A stretch of DNA of 64,000 nt from G965204755 sp965243415 (GCA_965243415.1 OZ251549.1:3968001-4032000), one strand, 5' to 3'. Positions 8,064 to 18,899 are shown, numbered from the stretch's first letter. Notes: generated by a model not told the origin, from the sequence alone. Translations and numbers: made by a program.

Positions 8064-9410
8064 TCAGTCGCCCGGCGTCGGCGCCGAACGGCGGGTCTTC
8101 ACTTCGCCGGCGAGGAGCGCCGGCAGTCGCTCGATGGCGTAGAGCGGGACGGAAAGGAGGCCGGCGTCGCGACGGAAGGCGCCGCCGTACACCCGGACCG
8201 CCGCCGGGGGGCGGTAGCGCTCGACGAAGGAATGGAGGCTGCGCAGCCGACCGGCCTTGCCGGACTTCACTTCGACGGGGATCGCCCGCCCGGCGACGGG
8301 CAGCAGGTAATCCACCTCCGCGTTGCTGCCCTTCTCGCGCCGCGCCCAGAAGAAGAGTTCGGGCGTCCGGTGCGGCGGCGCGGCGGCCAGGAGTTCCTGT
8401 CCCACGAACTGTTCGGCGAGGGCGCCGTCGTTCACCCGCATCGGGTCCCCGTCCAGGAGTTCCTCCGCCGCGCCGAGAGCGTTCTGCATCAGCCCGACAT
8501 CGAACAGCACCAGTTTGTAGTAGCGGTCGTCCGCTTCCGCGCCGAGCGGCAGACCGGCGCCGCCGGTGGCGCGCACCCGACGGACGACGCCGGCCTTCTC
8601 CAGGAGGGCCACCGCGTCCCGGAGATCGCGCGCCCGCGCCGCCGGGTCCGCGCGGGAATAGACGAACTTCCGTCCCGCCGTCCGCGCCGCGGCCGAGAAC
8701 ACGCGATCCAGGTGGGCGTGCCGGGAACGGCGGGCGTACTTGTGGAAGTCGTCGCGCATCGTCTGCACGATCGCCGCCTGAAGCCGCAGTGCCCGCGCCG
8801 CGCTCCCGCTCTCGAGGTACTCCGCCACGACCCCCGGCATCCCGCCGAGCAGCAGGTAGGTTCGGAGCAGCCGCGACAGGTGTGCCGCCGCCACCGGCGA
8901 AGCCGACTCCGGGCTCCGCGACGCGGCCAGGGCGCCCGCTTCCCCGGCGGCGAGGAGGAACTCGGCGAAGGACAGCGGATGGAGGTACCAGGACTCGAGG
9001 CGGCCGACCGGCATCCGCAGGTCTTCGGAGTCGAGGGCGAATTCCAGCAGGGACCCGGCGGCGACCACCGGCAACTCCGGCATCCGTTCCCGGAACCAGC
9101 GGAGCGCCCCGATGGCCCGGGGACAGTCCTGGACCTCGTCGAGAAAGAGGAGCGTCCGTCCCGGCTCGACCGGGCGCCCGCGAAGCACCGCGATCCGGTC
9201 GAGGATCGCCCGCGGCTCCGGCGTGTCGAAACACTCCCGGTAGGCCGGCTGCCGCTCGAAATCGATCTCCGCGAAGTCCTCGAACCGACGCGCGGCGAGC
9301 GCCCGGATCGTCCAGGTCTTCCCCACCTGCCGGGCCCCCCGGAGCAGCAGCGGCAGCCGGCGCCGGTCGGCGGCCCACTCGTCCAGGGCGGCGTCCAGAA
9401 AACGGTCCAT
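8064..9410 (-). CDS. AAA ATPase with C-terminal DUF4143 domain
   Basis: The product is a 448-residue protein. The N-terminal AAA_14 domain has a Walker A (LLLRGARQVGKTW, residues 20-32) and Walker B (LLFLDEVQDCP), and the C-terminal DUF4143 domain carries a nuclease-like D-x-n-EVK pattern (AEVDYLLP then IPVEVKSGK). This family is widespread, often transferred and over-represented in accessory regions; its role is unsettled. ATG 9408..9410 follows GGAGG at a normal distance. It is transcribed away from the DNA methyltransferase gene at 9711, with about 300 bp of AT-richer divergent promoter region between. Adjacency to restriction-like genes suggests a defence or mobile-element context, but this is inference. 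Confidence 0.88.
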   Translation of the reverse strand: MDRFLDAALDEWAADRRRLPLLLRGARQVGKTWTIRALAARRFEDFAEIDFERQPAYRECFDTPEPRAILDRIAVLRGRPVEPGRTLLFLDEVQDCPRAIGALRWFRERMPELPVVAAGSLLEFALDSEDLRMPVGRLESWYLHPLSFAEFLLAAGEAGALAASRSPESASPVAAAHLSRLLRTYLLLGGMPGVVAEYLESGSAARALRLQAAIVQTMRDDFHKYARRSRHAHLDRVFSAAARTAGRKFVYSRADPAARARDLRDAVALLEKAGVVRRVRATGGAGLPLGAEADDRYYKLVLFDVGLMQNALGAAEELLDGDPMRVNDGALAEQFVGQELLAAAPPHRTPELFFWARREKGSNAEVDYLLPVAGRAIPVEVKSGKAGRLRSLHSFVERYRPPAAVRVYGGAFRRDAGLLSVPLYAIERLPALLAGEVKTRRSAPTPGD

Positions 9411-9710
9411 CGGCGCCTCCGCTGCCGAGCGTATCACGGCATTGGCGAAAATACAGGGGAATAATCGCCATCCGCTGGCGAAAAATGGGGCCTTTTTCGG
9501 CACCTCATGCCGTGGACGCGCTTCCAAAAGCGCCGGGCCGGGCGTTCGGAGATCGGCCCCGACGGAGGGACGGGGAACGGGAACGCCGGGCCGCGCCGGG
9601 CCGCTCCCCGACTCGACCGGGAGAGCGGACCGCGCTCGTAGGATTTTCGCGGGCGGCGCGGGTCCCGGGTCTTCGGGCGCCGCGTTCCCCCCGGTGACCG
9701 GCTGCCAGCC
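9411..9710. promoter_or_regulatory. divergent intergenic region between DUF4143 ATPase and methyltransferase genes
   Basis: The first half is noticeably AT-richer than its surroundings and has two direct copies of TGGCGAAAA about 33 bp apart (near 9445 and 9477), plausible sites for a shared regulator. The rest is GC-rich and shows no gene. No clear sigma-70 pair could be assigned. Confidence 0.4.
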
Positions 9711-12635
9711 GTGAACGACGAACACACCTTCAATACTGCCCTCGCCGCCGCCCTGCGGCAGCGGAACCCGCGCTGGCGAGCCGACGGAGCGCTGGAGGCG
9801 GAGCCGATCGGCGCGCTCCCCGGCGGCCGGCGGCCCGAGGTGCTCCTCCGGGAGAGCGGCGGCAGCCCGGTCGTGATCGAGACCGAGTTCCGTCCGGCCG
9901 CCACCGTCGAGCGCGACGCCCGGAGCCGCCTCGGCGAGGCGATCACCGACGGCGCCGCGATCGTCGAACACGCGGTGGCGCTGCGGGCGCCGGCCGCACT
10001 GCGCGAGGTCGGGCAGCACCGGCTGGAATCGGCGGTGGGCGAGGCCCGTTTCGAGTACTGCCTCTGGTCGCTCGAAGGCGAAGAACACCGGCGCTGGCCG
10101 GCCGCCGGCTGGCTGGACGGCGACCTCGACGCGCTGGCCGGCCTCATCGAGTCCGGCACCCTCTCCGAGCGCCTGGTCGCCCGGATGCTGGAGTCGCTGG
10201 AAAAGGGAGTCGCCGCGGCGACCTGGCGCCTGCGCGACCTCTGCGCGGAGCGCCCGGATATCGAGACCTGGATCGCCGAACCGCTGCACCAGGCCCGGGG
10301 CGAGCAGACGACGCGCATGGGAATGGCCATCATCGCCGACGCGCTCACCTTCCAGACGATGATCACCGGGTTCCGGGGCGTCCTCTCGATCCGGGATCTG
10401 GTCGGCGACAGCGGTTTCGTCTCCAAATTCAAGACGCTCGACGAATGGGAGCGCATCCTCCGCGACATCAACTACTGGCCCATCTTCGAGGTGGCCTGCC
10501 AGGTGCTGCGCGCGGTTCCCGAAGGGGTGGGCGGGCAGGTATTGACGCTGCTGGCGGCGGTGGCGCAGGAACTCGCCGACTCCGGCGTGACCCGGTCGCA
10601 CGACCTGTCCGGGCGGCTGTTCCAGCGGCTGATCACCGACCGGAAGTTCCTCGCCACCTTCTATACCCGCCCGGCCGCGGCCACCCTGCTCGCCGAGATG
10701 GCGGTCGCGAAGATGGCGGTGGACTGGAGCGACTCCGCCGCGGTGAAACGCCTCCGCCTCGCCGACTTCGCCTGCGGCACCGGGACCCTGCTCACCGCCG
10801 CCTACCGGGCGGTCGCCCGCCGCCACCGGCGCACCGGGGGAGACGACCGGGAACTCCATGCGGCCATGATCGAGCAGTGCCTGATCGCGACCGACATCAT
10901 GCCGGCGGCGACCCACCTGACCACCTCGATGCTGGCGAGCGCCAACCCGGCGACGCTCTTCGGACAGACGAGCGTCTATACCCTGCCGTACGGGCGGGCC
11001 GAGATCGGCGGGACCTCCGAGATCCGCATCGGGGCGCTGGACCTGCTCGACGAGCGCTCCGGCATCTCGCTGTTCCCGACAGGTATCCGCCGGGTGGGGC
11101 CGACGAGTTCGGACGCGGAAGTCGGCGGCGGGGACCTCTCCGAGTTCGCCGTCCCGAACGAGAGTCTGGACCTGGTCATCATGAACCCGCCGTTCACCCG
11201 TCCCACGAACCACGAGATCACCGGGGTGCCGGTCCCTTCCTTCGCCGGTTTCGATACCAGTTCCCTCGAACAGCGCCGGATGTCGGAAGCGCTGCGGCGG
11301 CGCAAACGGCGGGTTCCCGACGCGGTCGGCCACGGGAATGCGGGACTGGCGTCGAACTTCCTCGACCTGGCGCAGGGGAAGTTGAAGCCCGGCGGGACGC
11401 TGGCGCTGGTGATGCCCCTGGTCCTGGTGAGCGGCGCGGCCTGGAGAGCGGCACGCCGGCTGCTGGACACGCAGTACGAGGACCTGGTCTTCGTCACCAT
11501 CGCGCAGGGCGGCTCCGACGATCGTTCCTTCTCGGCGGACACCGGAATGGCCGAAGTGCTGGTCGTGGCCCGCAAGCGTTCCCGGACGGAAGCCGAATCC
11601 TCCGACCTGCGGACGACCGCCTCCTGGGTGGCGCTCCGCGGGCGGCCGCGTTCGGAGATGGAAGCCGAAGAGGTCGCTCGCCGCCTCGCGGACACCGGGG
11701 CATCGGACGAACGCTGTCGTTCGGTACTGGCCGGGGAGAGCGTGCTGGCGCAGGTGATCGAGGCGCCGGTGCGGGCCGGCGGCTGCGCCCAGGTGAGCGA
11801 CCTGTCCGTCGCCGAGACCGCGCTCGCGCTCGAGGACGGGGCACTGCGGCTCCCGGGCCGGTCGGAGGAGGAGGCGTTGCCGATCACCGTCCTCTCCGAA
11901 GTCGGGAAGAAGGGCCCGCTGCATCGCGATATCAACGGCCTGAACGCCGACGGGACCTACCGGGGGCCGTTCGACATCCTGCCGACGGCGGTCGAGGAAG
12001 TCCCGACCTGGCCGGTGCTCTGGAGTCACGAAGTGGACCGGGAGCGGCGCCTGACCGTCGCCCCCGACCGTCAGGGCCGCGTCCGCCCGGACATGGAAGC
12101 GAAAGCCGAACGCGTCTGGGAGTCGGCGGCGCATCTGCACTTCAACCTGGACTTCCAGGTGAACGCCCAACCGCTGGCCGCCTGCTGGACCGCCGACCGG
12201 ACGATGGGCGGACGGGCCTGGCCCACCGTCGCCGCCGCGGACCCGGCTCTCGAAAAAGCGCTGCTCCTGTGGGCGAACACGACCCTCGGCCTGCTCCTCT
12301 TCTGGTGGAAGGCGAGCCGGCAGCAGTCCGGTCGCGCCTCCCTGACCGGCAGCCGACTGGTGGCCCTCCCGGTCCTGGATGTCCGGCGACTGGACGCGTC
12401 CCGACTCGCGAAGGCCGCCGGGTTGTTCGACGACTTCTCGCAGCGGGACCTCCTGCCGGCCAACGAAGCCTGGCGGGACCCCGTCCGCGCCGACCTCGAC
12501 CGGGCGGTGCTGGTCGAACTCCTGGGGCTGCCGGAACGGATCCTGGAACCGCTGGCCCTGCTCCGCCGGAAGTGGTGCGCCGAACCGAGCGTCCACGGCG
12601 GCAAACCCACCCGCCCGACCCCCGCCGCCGCGTAG
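9711..12635 (+). CDS. N6-adenine DNA methyltransferase, large single-chain (type IIG/orphan RM-like)
   Basis: The product is a 974-residue protein. Residues about 1-110 contain a PD-(D/E)xK-like pattern (RPEVLL then VVIETEF), which may be an N-terminal nuclease module. The central region is an N6-adenine methyltransferase: FYTRPAAATLLAEMA precedes motif I (LADFACGTGTLLTAAYR, SAM binding), and the catalytic motif IV is IMNPPFTRP. The C-terminal third resembles a target-recognition region. Such single-chain enzymes (type IIG or Eco57I/BREX-like) methylate and sometimes cut DNA. No hsdS or hsdR is next to it; a separate nuclease gene converges on its 3' end (12740, opposite strand). The start is GTG 9711 with no strong ribosome site, so the N-terminus is only moderately certain. 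Confidence 0.85.
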   Translation: MNDEHTFNTALAAALRQRNPRWRADGALEAEPIGALPGGRRPEVLLRESGGSPVVIETEFRPAATVERDARSRLGEAITDGAAIVEHAVALRAPAALREVGQHRLESAVGEARFEYCLWSLEGEEHRRWPAAGWLDGDLDALAGLIESGTLSERLVARMLESLEKGVAAATWRLRDLCAERPDIETWIAEPLHQARGEQTTRMGMAIIADALTFQTMITGFRGVLSIRDLVGDSGFVSKFKTLDEWERILRDINYWPIFEVACQVLRAVPEGVGGQVLTLLAAVAQELADSGVTRSHDLSGRLFQRLITDRKFLATFYTRPAAATLLAEMAVAKMAVDWSDSAAVKRLRLADFACGTGTLLTAAYRAVARRHRRTGGDDRELHAAMIEQCLIATDIMPAATHLTTSMLASANPATLFGQTSVYTLPYGRAEIGGTSEIRIGALDLLDERSGISLFPTGIRRVGPTSSDAEVGGGDLSEFAVPNESLDLVIMNPPFTRPTNHEITGVPVPSFAGFDTSSLEQRRMSEALRRRKRRVPDAVGHGNAGLASNFLDLAQGKLKPGGTLALVMPLVLVSGAAWRAARRLLDTQYEDLVFVTIAQGGSDDRSFSADTGMAEVLVVARKRSRTEAESSDLRTTASWVALRGRPRSEMEAEEVARRLADTGASDERCRSVLAGESVLAQVIEAPVRAGGCAQVSDLSVAETALALEDGALRLPGRSEEEALPITVLSEVGKKGPLHRDINGLNADGTYRGPFDILPTAVEEVPTWPVLWSHEVDRERRLTVAPDRQGRVRPDMEAKAERVWESAAHLHFNLDFQVNAQPLAACWTADRTMGGRAWPTVAAADPALEKALLLWANTTLGLLLFWWKASRQQSGRASLTGSRLVALPVLDVRRLDASRLAKAAGLFDDFSQRDLLPANEAWRDPVRADLDRAVLVELLGLPERILEPLALLRRKWCAEPSVHGGKPTRPTPAAA

Positions 12636-12739
12636 CCGCTTTCTCCGCGACCCGGTTGACCCGGCGCCGCCCGGTGTCCGGACGCCGAGCACCCCGCCGC
12701 GAACGGGGCCGGCCGCCGCCTGAACCCGGAGGCAACCGC

Positions 12740-14308
12740 TTATGGGATGCGCCCCTCCGCGCGGTCGATGACGGCGGCCAAGGCGATCAGGCGCTCCGCC
12801 TGCTCGGAGGCGAATCGTTCCCGTTCCTCATCATCCCAACCGCCGACCTCCCGAATCCGGCAGACCTCGACGGGCCAGTAGGTCGTCCACTTGCCACGGC
12901 GCCCGCCCCTCTTCGCTTCGGGGGACTTGGACAAGGCCTCGGCGAACCACGCCTTCATTCCGGCCTGGGGAACCTTCGACGCCCGAGGCCACTCGACGCC
13001 CAACAACACCTGCGGCTCCCACAGGTTCAGCCAAACGCCGTTGAACCGTTCCTGGGTCCAGTGGCCGGTGCGGTGCAGGCGGAGACGGTTGATCGGATTG
13101 CCATCCGGGTCCAGATGCCAGCCGGGCAGCCGCCCGTCGGCTCTCGCCCGGTCGATGTTCGCCTCAACCGACTCCATGAGGCCGTGCCTCCTCTCGATCC
13201 GCTTCGTGGCCCCTTCCAGAAACCGATACACCCGAACGATGTGCTCCACCGTCCGCTTCAGGTTTACCCGCCCGTCGCGATCGAGAGCCAGGTAACTCCC
13301 ACGTCCTTCCTGAGGCCCGTCGAATCGGACGATCGAGAGTTTCGGCCATGCTCCCGGATAGAGTGATCCTGGTTTGTCCAGATGCGCGTCCAAGCCGAGC
13401 AGATTTGCATCCTGCGTGTACTCACGGAAGAGTCTGCGCAAAGTCGCGCTGTCGGTCTTTGCCTTGTCCCGAAAGGCCTGCACCCCCAACTCGTGCAAGC
13501 CTTTGCCGTCGCACCGGATCTGGATTCGGACATTCATTCCATCCCACGGGCGATGGACTTGGTCGCAGAACAAGTGGAGATATGTATCCACATTCCTGAT
13601 AGTGTCCGAATGCCACCAAGCGTGGACTCTCTCGGCTTCCAACCCGCGTTCCAGATCGGCGTAGTAGCCCTCGCATTCCCGCCGGGTCCATTCGGACGGT
13701 GTCTTTTCGGCATAACTCCGGGTCTCTTGCTCGAAGCCATGCCAGTAAGTACGGAACTCATCCACGATCCGGTTCCCGATCTGCGGATGAGCGTCGAGCA
13801 CTCGCAGCAGGTCACTCCGGCCGAAGACGCCGCACTCCTTGACGGAAAGTCTGGATTCCAGGTGACGCGGAGACTCGTTCCCGGTCTTGACATACACCGG
13901 GATGATGCGGGAGAACGGATGTTGCCTCTCCGTCTCCTTCACATAGCCCTCGATCTGCCCTTTGCGCTCCTTGGTGAAGGTCTTGTCCTCGATGAGGAGA
14001 ATCAGTTTCCCGTCACTCGTCTCGATATCGGCACGGACATCGATGCGGTTTTCCTGAGTCGTGACCTCGATGGCCTCTGCTACGTCCGGACTCCAAGCCT
14101 TCAGATCTCGGGCCGGGTGGCTCCGTACGAGGGCTCGGAGCAGTGCCCGGCCGAGGCGGTGCATGCGGCCGTCGTGAGAGTCCGGCTCGGAGTCCTTCCC
14201 GATTTCCGGTCGGGCCCAGTCCAGGATGTAGGCGAGTGTCGCGTCCTGGTCCAACTCCTTCGTGGCGAACTCGTAGAGGTTGGGAAGGCGATAGGTCGTG
14301 TCCGGCAT
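12740..14308 (-). CDS. PD-(D/E)xK nuclease family protein
   Basis: The 522-residue product has a PD-(D/E)xK nuclease core near residues 85-120: Glu in EVTTQENRIDVRADI, then LILLIEDKTFT (the E-x-K half) followed by a Q-I-E-G-Y helix, as in the PDDEXK_4 family. The remaining 350 residues are a conserved-looking, Trp-rich domain that I do not recognise (for example YHQ-free segments such as WPKLSIVRFDG and GVWLNLWEPQVLL). The ATG is at 14306..14308. The WYL regulator gene ends 24 bp upstream on the same strand, so the two are probably one operon, and the gene converges on the DNA methyltransferase. A WYL-controlled nuclease beside a methyltransferase suggests phage or plasmid defence. No phage-specific evidence is visible. 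Confidence 0.78.
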   Translation of the reverse strand: MPDTTYRLPNLYEFATKELDQDATLAYILDWARPEIGKDSEPDSHDGRMHRLGRALLRALVRSHPARDLKAWSPDVAEAIEVTTQENRIDVRADIETSDGKLILLIEDKTFTKERKGQIEGYVKETERQHPFSRIIPVYVKTGNESPRHLESRLSVKECGVFGRSDLLRVLDAHPQIGNRIVDEFRTYWHGFEQETRSYAEKTPSEWTRRECEGYYADLERGLEAERVHAWWHSDTIRNVDTYLHLFCDQVHRPWDGMNVRIQIRCDGKGLHELGVQAFRDKAKTDSATLRRLFREYTQDANLLGLDAHLDKPGSLYPGAWPKLSIVRFDGPQEGRGSYLALDRDGRVNLKRTVEHIVRVYRFLEGATKRIERRHGLMESVEANIDRARADGRLPGWHLDPDGNPINRLRLHRTGHWTQERFNGVWLNLWEPQVLLGVEWPRASKVPQAGMKAWFAEALSKSPEAKRGGRRGKWTTYWPVEVCRIREVGGWDDEERERFASEQAERLIALAAVIDRAEGRIP

Positions 14309-14332
14309 GGAGGCTCCGTACGCGCTCCCATC

Positions 14333-15319
14333 CTACTTGTGGCGGCTGGCGAGGCGCAAGCACATTTCGGCGAGGCGGCGGCGGAGGCGGGTGGGGCGCT
14401 CGACGGTGACGCTGTCGCCCCAGGTGAAGAGGTGCCGGCAGATCTCGGTCTCGCCGCCGGCGGTGAAGCGGACGGTGAGGGCGCCGTCGTCGTTCCGGGT
14501 GAGGGTCTGGGTGGGGTGGAAACGCCAGGCCGCGGCTTCGGCGGCGGCTTCGGGAGCGAAACGCAGCACGACCTCGAAGGGCTCCTGCTGGTAGATGCCG
14601 AAGGAGCGCTCGGCGTAGCGGCGGAGGTCGAAGTCGGGGTCGGCCTCGAAACCCTCGTCGGTGAGGACCGGGTCGGCCAGGCGGTCGAGCCGCCAGAGGC
14701 GCGGGTCTCCGCCCCGGGCGGTCGGGCCCACCAGGTAGGAGTGCGCGCCGTGGACGATGCCGTAGGGGCGGACCGAGCGTCGGGCCTCGCCCTTCCCGGG
14801 GGAGCGGTAGGCGAAATCCACGACGCGATAGCGGCGGATCGCTTCCCGCAGTTGGTCGAGGAGGCCCGGTTCGAGGATGGGTGACGGGCCCGGCTGCATG
14901 GCGAGGCGCTCGGTGCCCAGGATCAGTTCGAGGTCACAGTCGTGATCGGGAGAGGAGGAGCGATGCCGCTGCAGCGCCCGCAGTTTCTGCGCGCAGTCCC
15001 GCACCCGGGCCGCCCGCTCCGCCGCTCCGGCCCGGGCCAGGGTCTCGGCGGAGAGTTCCAGTTCGGCCAGATCCTGCGGCGGGATTCCGAGGAGGCCGGC
15101 CAACTTGGCGGACCGGAGTCTCCACCGCAGGCGGCGGTCGCCGAAGCACTCCCGCCGCTCCAGCGGGCCGAACGCCTGCTCCACGGCGGCGCGGCGCCGT
15201 TCGGCGGTCCGGCGACTGATCCGGAATTCCTCGGCGATCCGATCCATCGTCAGGCCGGTGTGCGAGGCCTGCAGGCGGACGGCGAGATCCACGATGTCGG
15301 TGGCTCTTTCGTAGCGCAT
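14333..15319 (-). CDS. WYL-domain transcriptional regulator (HTH-WYL)
   Basis: The product is a 328-residue protein. An N-terminal winged helix (MDRIAEEFRISRRTAERRR, about residues 24-42) is followed by a WYL domain (YRVVDFAYRSPGKGEARRSV, then PYGIVHGAHSYLVGPTA) and a C-terminal WCX-like extension. WYL regulators bind nucleotide or oligonucleotide ligands; those of this layout (BrxR/CapW type) commonly repress defence operons. The gene is first in a likely two-gene operon with the nuclease 24 bp downstream. ATG 15317..15319 is preceded by a purine-rich AAGGAAAGAAG stretch. Three copies of a TTCGTATGGG-like word lie 22-80 bp upstream and are plausible operators for self-repression. Confidence 0.88.
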   Translation of the reverse strand: MRYERATDIVDLAVRLQASHTGLTMDRIAEEFRISRRTAERRRAAVEQAFGPLERRECFGDRRLRWRLRSAKLAGLLGIPPQDLAELELSAETLARAGAAERAARVRDCAQKLRALQRHRSSSPDHDCDLELILGTERLAMQPGPSPILEPGLLDQLREAIRRYRVVDFAYRSPGKGEARRSVRPYGIVHGAHSYLVGPTARGGDPRLWRLDRLADPVLTDEGFEADPDFDLRRYAERSFGIYQQEPFEVVLRFAPEAAAEAAAWRFHPTQTLTRNDDGALTVRFTAGGETEICRHLFTWGDSVTVERPTRLRRRLAEMCLRLASRHK

Positions 15320-15340
15320 ATGGCTGTTCTTCTTTCCTTT

Positions 15341-15398
15341 TTCGTATGGGCCCGGCCGCCGGGATCCGGCGGGGGTTCGTATGGGGGATTCGTAGGGG
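15341..15398. promoter_or_regulatory. three TTCGTATGGG-like repeats upstream of the WYL regulator
   Basis: TTCGTATGGG occurs at 15341..15350 and 15376..15385, and a variant TTCGTAGGGG at 15389..15398, all in the same orientation and within 80 bp of the regulator's ATG. The position and repetition suit an operator region, but no binding evidence exists. Confidence 0.4.
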
Positions 15399-15696
15399 TG
15401 GGGGTTCGCCCTGCCGGGGTCCGGCTGCCGGGGTCCGGCAGCCGCTGCGCCGGCCGACCCGGCGCTGGTCTTCGAGGGGCGTTTTCGTGGCCGGGCGACC
15501 GAAGGGGGTCGGTGACGCCCTCCGGCGCGGTATCCGTATGCCGAGGATGGTAGGCGCCCGGCGCGTCAAGAATCGTCATCCCCCTCGGGAGGCGCGTCCG
15601 GGACCGGCGCGGCCCCGGCGATCCGGGCCGCCGCCGGAAGGGGAACCCGCGCGGGCTCCGTGGCGCCGCGCCGCCGGCGGACCCCTCCGCAGCGTA

Positions 15697-16205
15697 GGGG
15701 GCCGCTGCGTCAGATTCGGTCGCACCGGGCGCCGGGGAGCAGCGGCCCCGGCGAACGTCGGCCGAAGCGGCGGCGCTACGGCGGTTCTCGGAGTGGGCGG
15801 CGATCCCGTAGCGGGCCCCGCGCCGGCGCGTCTCGCGGAGCAGCGTCACGACGACGCGGGCGGTGCCGCCGATGGGATGGCCGAGGGCGGCAGCGCCGCC
15901 GCCGAGCCGCCGCCGAGCCGCCGGGCAGCATAGGAAGCCGCTGCGTCAGGTCCGGTCGCACCGGCCCCGGGCTTCCAGACGGGAAGCGCCGGCCCCGGCG
16001 AACGCCGGCCGAAGCGGCGGCGTTACGGCAGGTTCTCGAAGAGGGCAGCGACGCCCATTCCGTCGCTGACGCCGAGGGCGACGGCGGCGCCGCCGGGCGG
16101 CGTAGGGGCCGCCGCCGGGCAGCGTAGGGGCCGCCGCGTCAGATCCGGTCGCACCGGGTTGGCCGGGAAGCGCCCGCCCGGGGAACGCCGGCGGAAGCGG
16201 CGGCG
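15697..16205. repeat. degenerate tandem copies of the thiolase gene 3' end
   Basis: Two decayed copies of the thiolase 3' end lie immediately downstream of the gene (minus-strand sense). Their stop-codon counterparts are at 15776..15778 (TAG) and 16023..16025 (TAA), against 16206 in the gene. Each is preceded on the plus strand by a common block containing CGTCAGATCCGGTCGCACC (near 15713, 15942 and 16137). The outermost copy keeps homology for about 130 bp but has lost an internal stretch; the middle copy degrades after about 65 bp. The fragments cannot encode a thiolase. Confidence 0.85.
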
Positions 16206-17417
16206 CTACGCCAGGTTCTCGAAGAGGGCGGCGACGCCCATCCCGCCGCTGACGCAGAGGGTGGCGATCCCGTAGCGGGCCCCGCGCCGGCGCATCTCGT
16301 GGAGCAGCGTCACCACGATGCGGGCGCCGGTGGCGCCGATGGGGTGGCCGAGCGCGATGGCGCCGCCGTTCCGGTTCAGGCGGTCGGGGGCGATCTCGAG
16401 GTCCCGGAGGCAGGCGAGCACCTGCGGCGCGAAGGCTTCGTTCAGTTCGACGATCTCCACTTCGGCGAGGGCCACGCCGGCGCGGTCCGACAGCCGCCGG
16501 ACCGCGGGGACCGGGCCGATCCCCATGATCCGGGGGTCCACCCCGGCGGTCGCCGAAGCCACCAGGCGCGCCAGCGGGCGAACTCCCAGGCGGCGCGCGG
16601 CCGCTTCCGCCAGGACCAGGACCGCCGCGCCGCCGTCGGTGATCCCCGAGGAGTTCCCGGCGGTGACCACGCCGCCCTCCCGGAACACCGGGCGCAGCCG
16701 GGCGAGCGAGGCGGCGGTGACCCCGTCCCGCGGATGCTCGTCGGCGGCCACCTCGACCGCGCCCTCGCCCCGCCCCGAGCCCCGGCGGCGTTCGGCGCGC
16801 ACCGGGACGATCTCGTCGGCGAAACGGCCGGCGGCCCGCGCCGCTTCCGCCCGCTGCTGGCTGGCCGCGGCGTAGTCGTCGCTCTCGGCGCGGGAGATCC
16901 GGTAGCGCTCGGCCAGCGTCTCCGCGGTTTCGCCCATCAGTCGGTCGGCGAGCGGACAGTGGAAGCCGTCGCGGTACATCCCGTCCTCCACCGGCGCGTG
17001 GCCCAGCCGTTGGCCGAAACGCGCGCGCGGCAACAGGTAGGGCGTGTTGCTCATGCTCTCCATACCGCCGGCGGCGACGACCTGCGCTTCGCCGAGGCGC
17101 ACCGCGTTCGCCGCGTCGAGGATCGCCCGGAGACCGGAGGCGCAGGCCTGGTTCACCGTCCGCGCCGGAACCGAGTCGGCGAGGCCGGCGCGGCGCCCGA
17201 CCTGCCGGGCCGGGTTCGGGCCGGCGCCGGCCTGGCGGGCGTGGCCGAAGATCACTTCTTCCACCGCGTCCGGCGGAACCCCGGAAGACTCGATCGCGCC
17301 GGCGAGCGCGGCGGCGCCCAACTCCGGGGCCGTCATCCCCGAGAGCGCGCCGCCGAACTTGCCGATGGGCGTGCGCCGGGCGCCGGCGAGGACCACCGAC
17401 CCCGCCGCGGCGGTCAT
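16206..17417 (-). CDS. acetyl-CoA C-acyltransferase (thiolase)
   Basis: The 403-residue product has all thiolase active-site elements: the nucleophilic Cys in NQACASGLRAI (about residue 89), the His in ALGHPIGATGARI and the second Cys in LCVSGGMGVA near the C-terminus. It performs thiolytic cleavage or Claisen condensation of 3-oxoacyl-CoA. The gene lies 75 bp downstream of boxB on the same strand, so it could serve the lower benzoyl-CoA pathway (3-oxoadipyl-CoA thiolysis), although sequence alone does not separate that from acetoacetyl-CoA thiolase. ATG 17415..17417 fits the family N-terminus (VVLAGARRTPIGKFGG). Downstream lie two decayed copies of its own 3' end. Confidence 0.93.
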   Translation of the reverse strand: MTAAAGSVVLAGARRTPIGKFGGALSGMTAPELGAAALAGAIESSGVPPDAVEEVIFGHARQAGAGPNPARQVGRRAGLADSVPARTVNQACASGLRAILDAANAVRLGEAQVVAAGGMESMSNTPYLLPRARFGQRLGHAPVEDGMYRDGFHCPLADRLMGETAETLAERYRISRAESDDYAAASQQRAEAARAAGRFADEIVPVRAERRRGSGRGEGAVEVAADEHPRDGVTAASLARLRPVFREGGVVTAGNSSGITDGGAAVLVLAEAAARRLGVRPLARLVASATAGVDPRIMGIGPVPAVRRLSDRAGVALAEVEIVELNEAFAPQVLACLRDLEIAPDRLNRNGGAIALGHPIGATGARIVVTLLHEMRRRGARYGIATLCVSGGMGVAALFENLA

Positions 17418-17492
17418 CGGCGCGGCGACCCGGGAAAGAAACCCGAACCCGCGGCGGGAACGGAGCCGCCGACAGCGCCGGAAGCGCCGGGC

Positions 17493-18899
<1,407 letters not shown>

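Noticed and set aside
9711..15319. Classical type I restriction, BREX, CBASS or DISARM system
   Set aside because: None of the defining genes (hsdR/hsdS, pglZ/brxC, cyclase and effector, drmA/drmB) is present; only a methyltransferase, a nuclease and a WYL regulator are visible.
15346..16127. Plus-strand Arg/Ala-rich ORFs in the thiolase downstream region
   Set aside because: They coincide with decayed thiolase echoes and have no motif, ribosome site or ordinary composition.
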